64,000 nucleotides of DNA. Origin: an uncultured Oscillospiraceae bacterium. GTDB lineage: Bacteria; Bacillota; Clostridia; Oscillospirales; JAAYXM01. A program made the translations under genes and the position numbers. Under the pieces are notes generated by a model that saw only the letters and a program-made list of their open reading frames with translations, searched no databases and was not told the origin of the DNA. Of this stretch, positions 1 through 8,096 are shown in pieces. Location: the NCBI GenBank assembly GCA_934446465.1, contig CAKSEF010000001.1, positions 1 through 64,000 of the forward strand, in the 5' to 3' direction. The stretch's first letter is position 1; the number at the start of each line of letters is the position of its first letter.

Positions 1-275
1 GCCGTATGGGAGTGCGTGGCGGAAACGGTTATATTTTTCTCCAAAACACCGCATCTGTCATAAATTCCGCGGCGTATTCTGAGCACGTCGTCGCGGCTCA
101 GGTTTATCGTGTCGCAAACGACGTTAATTGCGGAAATGCCGTTACTCTCCCATGCGATTGCTTTCGCATAAAGGTCGTCGAGTACGCCCGAAACAAATCT
201 CTTTGAGAAGTATCCCGGAATACACATATCATATTGGGGCGTTATGCACTTTTTTGCAACTCCGAATTTTAACAT
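1..275 (-). CDS. neutral/alkaline ceramidase-like protein, N-terminal part (cut by window edge)
   Basis: About 91 residues are visible, beginning MLKFGVAKKCITP; the rest lies left of the window. The opening G-V-A-K-x-x-I-T-P, a later SGVLDDLYAKA block and a closing SATHSHT match the N-terminus of the neutral/alkaline non-lysosomal ceramidase family, where this His-rich stretch binds the active-site zinc. Bacterial relatives in gut anaerobes often sit with sugar genes and have unproven substrates, so true ceramidase activity is not implied. No signal peptide is present, which points to a cytoplasmic protein. The start is set by GAGGAG about 9 bases upstream. The gene follows the Gfo/Idh/MocA gene after 28 bp and probably shares its transcript. 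Confidence 0.6.
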   Translation of the reverse strand, partial: MLKFGVAKKCITPQYDMCIPGYFSKRFVSGVLDDLYAKAIAWESNGISAINVVCDTINLSRDDVLRIRRGIYDRCGVLEKNITVSATHSHT

Positions 276-303
276 TTTGCATTCTCCTCGTGCTCTTTAA
301 TAG

Positions 304-1344
304 TTAAAGGCTTATAATCCTGCCTGTTTCTGTTGATTCGTATGCGGCAGCGATTACCTTCTGCGCCTTTATTGCGTCCTCGGCGGGAACTTCTATCTCA
401 GCTCCGTCTCTGTGAGAGCGTCCGAAAGAATCAAGCTCGCGTGTATACATATTGCCAAATTCTACGTTAAAGTCGAGCTTATTGCCCTCAGCGCGTGTCT
501 GCTGAGCATCATACACGTCATCAGACTCAATCGTGTAGCCCTCGACCGTTCCCGTATCAACCTGCGAAAGTGTGCCGTAAGCGCGGACATATCCCTTTGT
601 GCCGTAAACTTCAAAACAGCTCGGGGTGATGTCGGGGAGGTCGAAATGAGCTTCAACGTAAGCGTTAGTGCCGTCGGAAAGCTCCATAAGGACTGAGGAC
701 TGGTCCTCAACCTCATAGCTGAATGTATGAGTCTTATTGAAAGCCGCAACTTTCTTTACTTCCTGACCGGTAACATATCGGATAAGGTCTATGCAGTGAA
801 CTCCCATGTCCATGAGCGAGCCGCCTCCGGAAAGTGCTTTAACCTGACGCCATGCGCCTTCCGTCTCGGGATACCAGCAAGCGAACTGCGCGCGGACAGA
901 AACTATCTGACCGAGTTTCCCGGACTGTACAAGCTTGCGGATTCTGCTGTTGATTGCGCTGAAGCGCATAAGGAATCCCGTGGCGATTTTTACGCCTTCT
1001 TCATTGCATACGCGGATAACTTCTTCACCGTCCGCAATATCGAGGCATATCGGCTTTTCGAGGAGGATGTCTTTTTTTGCGCGCGCCGCGGCTATTGCCT
1101 GCTCCTTATGGCAGTTTACGGGAGAAGCTATATACACCACATCAACATCGGGATCTTCAAGAAGCGCTTTATAGTCTGTGTATGCACGCTTTGCGCCGTA
1201 CTTTACGCGCAGTTTTTCAGCTAATTCCTCATTTATCTCCATAACGGCAACGAGCTCTGCTTCATCGGAGAGCATCATGCCAGGAAGTGTGCGTCTGTCG
1301 GCTATACCGCCGGCGCCAATGACGCCCCATCTGACTTTTTTCAT
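304..1344 (-). CDS. Gfo/Idh/MocA family NAD(P)-dependent oxidoreductase
   Basis: A 346-aa cytoplasmic dehydrogenase. The N-terminal Rossmann fold shows GVIGAGGIADRR near residue 6, and the family EKP motif lies near residue 96, the usual catalytic lysine segment. The C-terminal alpha/beta domain is complete and length is typical. Members oxidise or reduce sugars, inositols or amino sugars; the substrate cannot be read from sequence. I chose ATG at 1344 rather than an upstream in-frame ATG at 1362, because GAGGG precedes it by 8 bases and the upstream codon has no ribosome site. It lies between the NagB-like gene (22 bp upstream) and the ceramidase-like gene, suggesting sugar-derivative catabolism. 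Confidence 0.88.
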   Translation of the reverse strand: MKKVRWGVIGAGGIADRRTLPGMMLSDEAELVAVMEINEELAEKLRVKYGAKRAYTDYKALLEDPDVDVVYIASPVNCHKEQAIAAARAKKDILLEKPICLDIADGEEVIRVCNEEGVKIATGFLMRFSAINSRIRKLVQSGKLGQIVSVRAQFACWYPETEGAWRQVKALSGGGSLMDMGVHCIDLIRYVTGQEVKKVAAFNKTHTFSYEVEDQSSVLMELSDGTNAYVEAHFDLPDITPSCFEVYGTKGYVRAYGTLSQVDTGTVEGYTIESDDVYDAQQTRAEGNKLDFNVEFGNMYTRELDSFGRSHRDGAEIEVPAEDAIKAQKVIAAAYESTETGRIISL

Positions 1345-1366
1345 AATAAATCCCTCTTTCAATTAA

Positions 1367-2314
1367 TTAGTTACACTCTGCAACGAGCGGACCCGCAAGT
1401 TCTTTAAGGAAAAATAGCTTGCCTGCGATTGTCGGCATATACGACGATGTAATCCAGCGAGTCGGGCCGTATCTGAGCGTCATCCAAAGGCTCATGCCCT
1501 GCCACTGCATTCCGCGCGAAAGCGCGCCGTCGCAGCCGCCGATTATTCTGTCTGACTGGAGGAACAGTCCCGGTCCGATGGTGTTTGCGCGGCACGGAAC
1601 GAGTGATGTACGGCTCTTGAAGCTCGTAATTGCGTTCTGCTCTATTGTGAGCGGATGGAGCTTTGCTCCTATGCGGTACATCTGCTTCTTCCATTCCTCA
1701 TCTGTCGCAAATTCTGCGCCGAAATGGGGTTCCCAGAATGCGATATGGCACATACGTCCTATTCCGAATGTTGTTATAAGGCGGGCGCCCTCGGCTTTCA
1801 GCTTCGCTATCTTTTCGGGATATGTCGGGAGATTGTCCTTCGTCGCAAAATTGCGCTGATTTTCGGGTACCGTCTTGTTAATCTTGCTGTAAAAAGCATC
1901 ACGCATAGCATATGTAAACGAGCCGGGGTTTGAAGAATCAAGAGTGTTTCCCTCTCCGTCGCTCCACTCGTCCATGTTGAAGCCGTAAACGTGCGAGCAG
2001 TCCACATCCCACTCATTGAGGAAGTAAGACGCCCAGCGGTACATACCCATAGGACCTGCGGGGAGAATTATTGCAAGCTTAACCCCCTCGTCGCGCGCCA
2101 TTTTAATCTGGTTTGCAATTTCGTGTCCCATCATCATGTCAAACTCTGCAACATTATCACACTGCACGGGCTTGAAATCTTTGTTCCAAAAACTCTGACG
2201 TTCAAAAATCGCCTCGGGTGCATTTGAACAGCACTTGTCGATTTTTGCAAAATCCCATCCTGCGGGATAAAATCCCTCTAAAAGCGAATCCTTTACTGTG
2301 CTCATGAAATCCAT
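1367..2314 (-). CDS. NagB-like glucosamine-6-phosphate isomerase/deaminase family protein
   Basis: A 315-aa protein distantly related to glucosamine-6-phosphate deaminase. GFNMDEW at residues 111-117 and [13 protein letters not shown] at 184-196 correspond to the NagB signatures F-N-L-D-E-Y and G-I-G-x-x-G-H-I-x-F-N-E-P. The Gly to Cys and Asn to Trp changes in the second motif suggest an altered substrate. It is longer than the canonical 241-aa NagB encoded at 19118 in this same window, so it is probably not the housekeeping enzyme. AAAGGAGG lies 8 bases before ATG. Its position between a PIG-L deacetylase and a dehydrogenase supports a deacetylation-deamination route for an amino sugar. Confidence 0.75.
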   Translation of the reverse strand: MDFMSTVKDSLLEGFYPAGWDFAKIDKCCSNAPEAIFERQSFWNKDFKPVQCDNVAEFDMMMGHEIANQIKMARDEGVKLAIILPAGPMGMYRWASYFLNEWDVDCSHVYGFNMDEWSDGEGNTLDSSNPGSFTYAMRDAFYSKINKTVPENQRNFATKDNLPTYPEKIAKLKAEGARLITTFGIGRMCHIAFWEPHFGAEFATDEEWKKQMYRIGAKLHPLTIEQNAITSFKSRTSLVPCRANTIGPGLFLQSDRIIGGCDGALSRGMQWQGMSLWMTLRYGPTRWITSSYMPTIAGKLFFLKELAGPLVAECN

Positions 2315-2344
2315 AATCTTTTCCTCCTTTAATTATCTAATATG

Positions 2345-3052
2345 TTAAGGCAAGAGTCTCTTCGTGATTTGACGGGGCCATGCCTTGCATACTCTGAATC
2401 CTTCCGCGTGCTGAACTCCCGATTGAAGACCGCGGAAACGGGAACATGATTTTACAAATTCGGCAAAATCGATTTTATCGTGTTCAAGCATCCATTTAAG
2501 CTGACTCTCATGACATTCGAGAGCTTCAATTTTTTTGTCGATATATTCCGAAATGTCTACATATTCCTCGGGGAGAAAGTTAACGCCCGCAAGCGTGTCC
2601 ATATAATATATAGGCGGAACTAAGCTGTATGCGGGATATTCCGGATACATATGCGGAACGGATGAAGTGAAGCTTGCCTCAAAAACGAGCTGCCCCACCT
2701 GAAGATGGTCGTTCATATAGTCGTTCGGGTCATGCGTGATGATGAAGTCGGGACGTACCTCGCGTATTATTCTTACGAGTTCACGACGGGCGTGATCATC
2801 GTCGTTGTAAAAACGGCAGTCCCCGCAGTTCACATTATATACTTTCTTTGCGCCGATTATTTCTCCTGCTCTCTCAGCCTCTTTCTCGCGCATTTTACCG
2901 AGCTCGTCCGGCATGATTACCTGATGTCCCATATCGCCGTTGGCAACATGGCACATATAAACCTCATGACCTTCGTCGACCATACGCGCAAGTGTTCCCG
3001 CGCAGGCTATTTCAAGATCATCCGGATGACAGCCGATGGCAAGTACTCTCAT
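2345..3052 (-). CDS. PIG-L family N-acetyl-sugar deacetylase (copy 2)
   Basis: A 235-aa LmbE/PIG-L zinc deacetylase. The zinc motif HPDD is at residues 9-12 (AIGCHPDDLE), and a second conserved block reads MNDHLQV near residue 113, where the family carries its third zinc ligand. These enzymes remove acetyl groups from GlcNAc-type sugars attached to lipids, inositol, malate or short glycans. By ungapped hand alignment, 158 of 235 residues match the neighbouring copy at 3172-3879, so this is a tandem duplication. It has its own promoter in the gap between the copies and starts the run leading to the NagB-like and dehydrogenase genes. The substrate is unknown. Confidence 0.85.
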   Translation of the reverse strand: MRVLAIGCHPDDLEIACAGTLARMVDEGHEVYMCHVANGDMGHQVIMPDELGKMREKEAERAGEIIGAKKVYNVNCGDCRFYNDDDHARRELVRIIREVRPDFIITHDPNDYMNDHLQVGQLVFEASFTSSVPHMYPEYPAYSLVPPIYYMDTLAGVNFLPEEYVDISEYIDKKIEALECHESQLKWMLEHDKIDFAEFVKSCSRFRGLQSGVQHAEGFRVCKAWPRQITKRLLP

Positions 3053-3070
3053 TTTCTATCTTCCTTTCAA

Positions 3071-3108
3071 ACCGATTAGTCTTTACCGATTTTAATTTTT
3101 TTATCGGT
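3071..3108. promoter_or_regulatory. three copies of ACCGAT/ATCGGT in the leader of the PIG-L gene
   Basis: ACCGAT occurs at 3071-3076 and 3085-3090, and its complement ATCGGT at 3103-3108, forming an inverted pair 12 bases apart plus a direct copy. All lie between the sigma-A promoter and the start codon at 3052, where a repressor would block transcription. No cognate regulator gene is adjacent. Operator function is inferred from layout only. Confidence 0.35.
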
Positions 3109-3115
3109 CGAAATG

Positions 3116-3144
3116 ATTATATATCTAATTTGAACTTTTTGCAA
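3116..3144 (-). promoter_or_regulatory. sigma-A promoter for the PIG-L/NagB-like/dehydrogenase operon
   Basis: Read on the minus strand: TTGCAA (3144-3139), a 17-bp spacer, then TATAAT (3121-3116). The -10 is perfect. The -35 region CTTGCAAAAAGT is repeated exactly in the promoter of the other Gfo/Idh/MocA gene at 41292. Confidence 0.7.
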
Positions 3145-3171
3145 GGGGGAGCAATAATAAAATACATTAAA

Positions 3172-3879
3172 TCACGGAAGCAGGCGCTTTGTAGTTACGC
3201 GCGGCCATGCCTTGCAAATTCGGAAGCCCTCCGCATATTTAACGCCCGACTGGAGTCCGCGGAAGCGTGAGTATGACCTTACATATTCGAGGAAATCCAT
3301 GTTGTCGTGCTCATAAAGCCATTTAACCTGTGATTCATGACATCCGACTGCACGGAGCTTTTGTTCTATATAATCCGTTATGTCAACATATATATCGGGG
3401 ATTGTTCCCTCGCCCGCGGCGGAGTCTATGTAATAAATCGGTGCAATTTTTTCGCACGCGGGATACTCGGGATACATATGCGGAACGGTAGCCGTGAAGC
3501 TTGTTTCAAAAGCGAGCCTTGACACCTCAAGATGGTCGTTCATATAATCGTCCTCACTGTGCGTCAATATCAAGTCGGGCTTAAAAGCGCGGATTATTCG
3601 CACAAGCTCACGCCTTGCTCTTTCATCGTCGTTATAAAAACGGCAATCCCCGCAGTTTACGCTATACACCTTTTCCGCGCCGAGAGCTTCTCCTGCACGC
3701 TGTGCTTCTTCTTCGCGGATTTTCCCGAGTTCCTCGGGCATAATCTCCTGATGTCCCATATCGCCGTTGGCAACGTGGCATATCCATACGCGATTACCTT
3801 CCGCAGAGAGCCTTGCAACGGTTCCGCCGCCGTAGGTTTCAATGTCATCGGGGTGGCAGGTTATTGCTAAAACATTCAT
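3172..3879 (-). CDS. PIG-L family N-acetyl-sugar deacetylase (copy 1)
   Basis: A 235-aa paralogue of the next gene downstream, with the same HPDD zinc motif at residues 9-12 and MNDHLEV near 113. About 67% of residues are identical to the other copy and length is the same with no gaps. Differences concentrate at residues 13-29, 142-160 and 171-179, which may line the substrate pocket. It is preceded by GAGGT about 8 bases before ATG. A terminator hairpin separates it from the DegT gene upstream, and I see no good promoter in the 28 bases between, so expression may depend on readthrough. Confidence 0.85.
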   Translation of the reverse strand: MNVLAITCHPDDIETYGGGTVARLSAEGNRVWICHVANGDMGHQEIMPEELGKIREEEAQRAGEALGAEKVYSVNCGDCRFYNDDERARRELVRIIRAFKPDLILTHSEDDYMNDHLEVSRLAFETSFTATVPHMYPEYPACEKIAPIYYIDSAAGEGTIPDIYVDITDYIEQKLRAVGCHESQVKWLYEHDNMDFLEYVRSYSRFRGLQSGVKYAEGFRICKAWPRVTTKRLLP

Positions 3880-3907
3880 ATTTTACCTCGCAGCCTTGCT
3901 GATAGTG

Positions 3908-3934
3908 AAAAAACGGACAAAATGTCCGTTTTTT
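3908..3934. terminator. intrinsic terminator between the DegT and PIG-L genes
   Basis: A perfect 11-bp stem (AAAAAACGGAC with GTCCGTTTTTT) and a 5-base loop, ending in a T run on either strand. It lies 20 bases after the DegT stop codon. Because co-directional genes continue beyond it, it may act as an attenuator. Confidence 0.75.
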
Positions 3935-3953
3935 CATATCGCATTTAATTAGA

Positions 3954-5225
3954 TTACTTTAAGTGCTTTGCAATAGCGCTCTTCGTTGCATCTATGCAGC
4001 TCTGAATATGCTCTTCTTCCCAAGTCGGATGGAGGAAGAGGCTGAATGTCTCTGCACGGAGAGATTTTGCCTTTGGGCAGACAACATTCGTGTAGTCTGC
4101 GGATTTCGGGTCTGTGTATTCCTTGGACTTGAACGGGAACTTAGCTTCACCGAAGCCGTTCTGCTCCTTATAAGCCTTCTCCTCATAAGCCTCAGGCCAC
4201 TGGATTCCGTAGCATGGAATACCCATTCCCTGGAGTTCCTTAACGATTCCGCTTGCGTCTGTATCAAGAACGGAGAGGTCAAGGTTAATCGGATACCACC
4301 AATATGCGTTCTTGCGCTCGGATGTGTTTATCGGAAGCTTCTTGATTCCTTTAAGCCCCTTAAACGCATCGTCATACATCTTTGCATATTTATAACGGCG
4401 CGGGAGGTTCCAGCTTTCAAGGCGCTTAAGCTCGTTCAGACCGATGAGAGACTGCATCTCTGTCATACGATAGTTGAAACCGACACGGTTGTGTATGTAC
4501 GGAAGCGACTCTTCAAGAGCAAGCATGCTCATACGCTTCTTAACGTCATATCCGTGGTCGCGGAATGAACGGCACTCCCAGCCCACTTCTTCATTATCCG
4601 TTACAACCATACCGCCTTCGCCGCCTGTTGTAAAGTGCTTGGACTGGCAGAAGCTGAAACATCCTACGTCGCCGAGCGTTCCGCACTTCTTGCCGTTATA
4701 TTCGCCGCCGAAGCACTGTGCGCAGTCCTCGACAACTTTAAGGTTGTGCTTCTTTGCGATTTCGAGTATCGGGCCCATATCGGCAACACCGCCGTAAAGG
4801 TGAACAACGATTATCGCCTTTGTTCTCTTTGTGATTCTGTGCTCAATGTCGTTCGGGTCGAGCGTGTGATCGTCCGTAACATCGGCAAATACAGGGATTG
4901 CTCCCGCCTGTACTACCGAGAAGGAAGATGCGATGAACGAATAGGAAGGAACGATAACTTCATCGCCCGGACCTATTCCGAGAGCGGCAAGAGCAATATG
5001 GAGCGCAGCCGTTCCGTTTGTGCAGGAAATGGCCATCTTTGCGCCGATGAACTTTCTCCATGCCTCCTCAAATTCCATACCTACCGGGCCCGTCCAGTAG
5101 TTAACCTTGCCCGTCTTCAAAAGTGCTGCCACCATGTCCGGAGTTTCCGGTGCGAACTGAGGCCACATCGGGAATCCGAGTTCTTCGACGCCGGCGCCGT
5201 TCATAACTTTTTTCTCAGCCATCAT
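3954..5225 (-). CDS. DegT/DnrJ/EryC1/StrS family sugar aminotransferase
   Basis: A 423-aa pyridoxal-phosphate enzyme that transfers an amino group to a keto-sugar, or acts on a related substrate. The cofactor lysine lies in FCQSKHFTTGGEGG (about residue 196), with the VEDCAQCFGG block near 165-174 typical of the family. Two in-frame ATGs (5225, 5222) and a TTG (5228) are possible; AAGAGG sits 5 bases before 5225. A strong promoter and a palindrome lie just upstream. In biosynthetic clusters DegT enzymes pair with Gfo/Idh/MocA dehydrogenases; here both occur with deacetylases, which looks more like amino-sugar interconversion than surface polysaccharide synthesis, as no glycosyltransferases are present. 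Confidence 0.88.
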   Translation of the reverse strand: MMAEKKVMNGAGVEELGFPMWPQFAPETPDMVAALLKTGKVNYWTGPVGMEFEEAWRKFIGAKMAISCTNGTAALHIALAALGIGPGDEVIVPSYSFIASSFSVVQAGAIPVFADVTDDHTLDPNDIEHRITKRTKAIIVVHLYGGVADMGPILEIAKKHNLKVVEDCAQCFGGEYNGKKCGTLGDVGCFSFCQSKHFTTGGEGGMVVTDNEEVGWECRSFRDHGYDVKKRMSMLALEESLPYIHNRVGFNYRMTEMQSLIGLNELKRLESWNLPRRYKYAKMYDDAFKGLKGIKKLPINTSERKNAYWWYPINLDLSVLDTDASGIVKELQGMGIPCYGIQWPEAYEEKAYKEQNGFGEAKFPFKSKEYTDPKSADYTNVVCPKAKSLRAETFSLFLHPTWEEEHIQSCIDATKSAIAKHLK

Positions 5226-5248
5226 CAAAACCTCTTTCTTTTTTTAAT

Positions 5249-5271
5249 TCAGTAACTGAACTAATTACTGA
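5249..5271. promoter_or_regulatory. palindrome at the DegT transcription start (candidate operator)
   Basis: TCAGTAA (5249-5255) and TTACTGA (5265-5271) form a perfect 7-bp inverted repeat with a 9-bp centre, placed immediately downstream of the -10 box. A repressor bound here would cover the transcription start. No regulator is encoded nearby. Confidence 0.45.
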
Positions 5272-5275
5272 GTAC

Positions 5276-5304
5276 ATTATACTATTACCGGGAGAATAAT
5301 TCAA
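5276..5304 (-). promoter_or_regulatory. sigma-A promoter of the DegT aminotransferase gene
   Basis: Minus-strand TTGAAT (5304-5299), 17-bp spacer, TATAAT (5281-5276). Only one base deviates from the -35 consensus at its fifth position and one at its sixth; the -10 is perfect. Confidence 0.8.
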
Positions 5305-5377
5305 GATGTTTTTTCAGAAAAAATCGGCAGGCGCTCATTTTCGTCATTTCCGACAAATTGAACGCTAAAAAATGTGC

Positions 5378-5407
5378 AAAATAACGAAAACGACGTTTGG
5401 TTATTTT
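5378..5407 (-). terminator. possible terminator overlapping the TrmN6-like stop codon
   Basis: AAAATAAC (5378-5385) pairs with GTTATTTT (5400-5407), with a further AAAC/GTTT pairing inside. On the minus strand the stem is followed by a T-rich stretch a few bases later. The stem includes the stop codon of the methyltransferase gene. Confidence 0.4.
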
Positions 5408-6114
5408 CTCTGATAAATTTTTTTAATTTCATCGGTTTCGCTTCCGTCGGGATTTTTAACTATCAGTGTGGGTATTGCTTTCACTCCGCTCTTCCCGCCC
5501 TTTCTTGCTTCCGCAAGTATGAGCGACGGTTCAGCCGAGACGGTGTCCTGCACGAAGCGTATTTTCTTCGGCTCAAGTGAGTATTTTCTAAGTGACGCAA
5601 ACAGGTCTGAAATACGCGACGGGCGATGAACCACGAAGAATGAACCTCCGAAACGCAGAAGGTATGACGCAACGCGGCAGACATCGTCCATGTCGCAGAA
5701 AAGCTCCATTCTTGCGCACAGCAGTTCCTCGCGCTCCGTGCGCAGCCCCGAACCCTTTTTCATAAACGGAGGATTTGAAACAACGGCATCAAAGCTCCCC
5801 GCCTCAAAAACCCCCTCTGCATCTTTAAGGTCCATATGATGAACGAAAAATCTGTCCTGTATATTGTTGTGCATTGCATTTTTTTCTGCAAGCGCCGCCG
5901 CACCTCCGACTATTTCTATTCCGTCTATTATCACATCTTTATGCCTTGCCGCGAGGAGCACGGACACCGCGCCGGCACCGCACCCGAGGTCGCATATGCG
6001 GAAGCCCTTTTTTATCTTTGCAAACTCTGACAACAGCATAGCATCCGTCCCGAGTTTTAGGTATTTTTCGTCCTGCTCCATAACGAAACCGCCTATTCCC
6101 AGCTCATCAAGCAT
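5401..6114 (-). CDS. TrmN6-like SAM-dependent methyltransferase (tRNA1(Val) adenine-N6)
   Basis: A 237-aa cytoplasmic methyltransferase. A SAM-binding loop ICDLGCGAGAVSVLLA lies about residue 37, and the catalytic VVSNPPFMKKGSG (N-P-P-F, N6-adenine type) near 115. This arrangement matches tRNA1(Val) A37 N6-methyltransferase (TrmN6/YfiC, also YabB in Bacillus). The true start is ATG at 6114, because AAAGGAGG lies 7 bases before it; a longer open frame reaching 6252 has no ribosome site. The gene is monocistronic and divergent from rny. A poor promoter (TTGACT, 15 bp, TATAAC) lies at 6171-6145 on this strand. Confidence 0.78.
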   Translation of the reverse strand: MLDELGIGGFVMEQDEKYLKLGTDAMLLSEFAKIKKGFRICDLGCGAGAVSVLLAARHKDVIIDGIEIVGGAAALAEKNAMHNNIQDRFFVHHMDLKDAEGVFEAGSFDAVVSNPPFMKKGSGLRTEREELLCARMELFCDMDDVCRVASYLLRFGGSFFVVHRPSRISDLFASLRKYSLEPKKIRFVQDTVSAEPSLILAEARKGGKSGVKAIPTLIVKNPDGSETDEIKKIYQRK

Positions 6115-6240
6115 TCGCAAGTCCTCCTTTAATATTATAATTATGTTATAATGAGCGCGAAAAAAAGTCAAGTGCTGTGTCATGCCACAAGGTGTTGTTA
6201 AAAATATTTGGAATATTTGAATATTTTGAGGTTTATACGC

Positions 6241-6269
6241 TTGACATATCACAAATTAACAACTAAAAT
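6241..6269 (+). promoter_or_regulatory. sigma-A promoter of rny, in the 289-bp rny upstream region
   Basis: TTGACA (6241-6246), 17-bp spacer, TAAAAT (6264-6269). An A/T-rich inverted stretch (AAAATATT to AATATTTT, about 6200-6228) lies just upstream and could act as an UP element. The remaining 134-base leader to the start codon shows no riboswitch or other structure I can name. Confidence 0.8.
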
Positions 6270-6403
6270 ATATGTGTGGATAATATCTGTTATTGTTTGC
6301 GCTGTGCGTGAGTTTTCACGCATTTCAATAACCTGAATTATTACATATCTAATTGTTTATAAGTATTTGAAACAAAAAACATCAAGGAGGTAATGCAGCA
6401 GAA

Positions 6404-7963
6404 ATGTTTGAAGCAAGTCTATTGGCATGGATTATTTTCGCGGCGGCAATAGTCATTTTTGCAATAGTCGCGTTCATTTTAGGTATTTCTTTCCGTAAAA
6501 ATGTGGCTGAAAAGGCAATTTCAAGTGCCGAGGAAGAAGCTAAGAGAATAGTTAATGATTCTATTAAAACTGCCGAAAACAAAAAACGTGAACTTTTGAT
6601 TGAAGCAAAGGAAGAAATTCACAAAAACAGAACCGAATTTGACCGTGAAATGAAGGAACGCCGTTCCGAAATGCAAAAGCAGGAACGCCGTGTAATGCAG
6701 CGTGAGGAATCACTTGATAAAAAGCACGAGGCCGCAGAGCAGAAGGATGCGGCTCTTACCAAGAAAATCAAAGAAAACGAAGCAATGAACGAAGAACTCA
6801 AACTGATAAAGCGCAGTCAGCTTGAGATGCTCGAAAAGATATCGGGGTATACCGCCGAAGAGGCGAAGGAATATCTCATTTCAAATCTCGAGAGCGAAGC
6901 GAGGCATGAATACGCAATACGCCTTAAAGAAATCGAGGCGCAGTACAAAGAAGACGCCGAAGGTAAAGCGCGTCAGCTTATATCTCTCGCAATCCAGAAA
7001 TGTGCGGCAGACCATGTTGCGGAGGCTACGGTTTCCGTTGTTCCGCTTCCGAATGACGAAATGAAAGGCCGCATAATCGGACGTGAAGGAAGAAACATCA
7101 GAACTCTCGAAACGCTCACAGGCGTTGACCTCATTATTGACGACACGCCCGAGGCCATTACCCTTTCAAGCTTTGACCCGGTAAGGCGCGAAGTTGCGCG
7201 TCTGTCGCTTGAGAAGCTCATATCCGACGGACGTATTCATCCCGCAAGAATTGAGGAAATGGTTGAGAAGGCAAAGCGCGAGGTCGATGTTGTAATCAAG
7301 CAGGAGGGTGAACGCGCGACGTTTGACACAGGCGTTCACAGCTTAAACCCGGAGCTTATAAAGCTTCTCGGACGTCTACGCTTCCGTACGAGCTATGGTC
7401 AGAATGTGCTTATGCACTCAATAGAGGTATCTCATATTGCGGGTCTTCTTGCGGCAGAACTCGGAGTTGACGTTATGCTCGCAAAGCGCGCAGGACTCCT
7501 GCACGATATCGGTAAGGCCGTTGACCATGAGGTTGAAGGCTCACACGTTGCTATCGGTGTTGATATTGCAAAGAAGTATAAGGAAAATGAGGACGTTATA
7601 CACGCAATACACGCTCACCACGGCGATGTAGAGCCGAGAACCGTTGTTGCCTGTCTCGTTCAGGCGGCTGATGCAATAAGCGCCGCCCGTCCCGGAGCAA
7701 GACGCGAAAATCTTGAGAATTACATCAAACGTCTTGAAAAACTCGAGGGGATTGCAAACGAATTTCCCGGCGTTGAGCGTTCTTATGCGATTCAGGCGGG
7801 TCGTGAGGTACGCATAATTGTCAAGCCCGATGAGGTAAACGATGATGAGCTTGTTCTTCTCTCACATGACCTTGCAAAGAAGATTGAGAGCGAGCTTGAA
7901 TATCCCGGTCAGATTAAGGTACATCTCATTCGTGAGACTCGTGCCATCGACTACGCAAAATAA
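6404..7963 (+). CDS. rny: ribonuclease Y (RNase Y)
   Basis: A 519-aa membrane-anchored endoribonuclease that starts bulk mRNA decay. In order: an N-terminal membrane helix (residues 5-27), a long charged coiled coil (about 30-200), a KH RNA-binding domain containing [15 protein letters not shown] (about 222-236), and an HD metal-dependent phosphohydrolase domain with [12 protein letters not shown] (about 366). Length fits the family. AGGAGG is 13 bases before ATG, an unusually long spacing; a nearer ATG at 6393 opens only a short out-of-frame ORF. It is followed by a strong terminator, then ymdB, its usual neighbour in Firmicutes. Confidence 0.97.
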   Translation: MFEASLLAWIIFAAAIVIFAIVAFILGISFRKNVAEKAISSAEEEAKRIVNDSIKTAENKKRELLIEAKEEIHKNRTEFDREMKERRSEMQKQERRVMQREESLDKKHEAAEQKDAALTKKIKENEAMNEELKLIKRSQLEMLEKISGYTAEEAKEYLISNLESEARHEYAIRLKEIEAQYKEDAEGKARQLISLAIQKCAADHVAEATVSVVPLPNDEMKGRIIGREGRNIRTLETLTGVDLIIDDTPEAITLSSFDPVRREVARLSLEKLISDGRIHPARIEEMVEKAKREVDVVIKQEGERATFDTGVHSLNPELIKLLGRLRFRTSYGQNVLMHSIEVSHIAGLLAAELGVDVMLAKRAGLLHDIGKAVDHEVEGSHVAIGVDIAKKYKENEDVIHAIHAHHGDVEPRTVVACLVQAADAISAARPGARRENLENYIKRLEKLEGIANEFPGVERSYAIQAGREVRIIVKPDEVNDDELVLLSHDLAKKIESELEYPGQIKVHLIRETRAIDYAK

Positions 7964-7993
7964 ATTCAGCCCTTACAGCGTATAATCAAAGTC

Positions 7994-8030
7994 AAAACCC
8001 CGAATAATGCTTACGCATATTCGGGGTTTT
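7994..8030 (+). terminator. intrinsic terminator of rny
   Basis: A perfect 13-bp stem AAAACCCCGAATA / TATTCGGGGTTTT with an 11-base loop and trailing Ts, 31 bases after the rny stop. Confidence 0.85.
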
Positions 8031-8096
8031 TAACACATTACCGCACCAAAACAAACCTCTGTTATTATTCTCTTGCTTTTGAAAGGAGCAACCGAT

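Noticed and set aside
6145..6171. sigma-A promoter for the TrmN6-like gene (TTGACT, TATAAC)
   Set aside because: The spacer is only 15 bp, so I mention it but do not list it as a supported promoter.
6393..6452. ATG at 6393 as start of rny or of a leader peptide
   Set aside because: It is out of frame, only 2 bases after the ribosome site, and ends after 19 codons.
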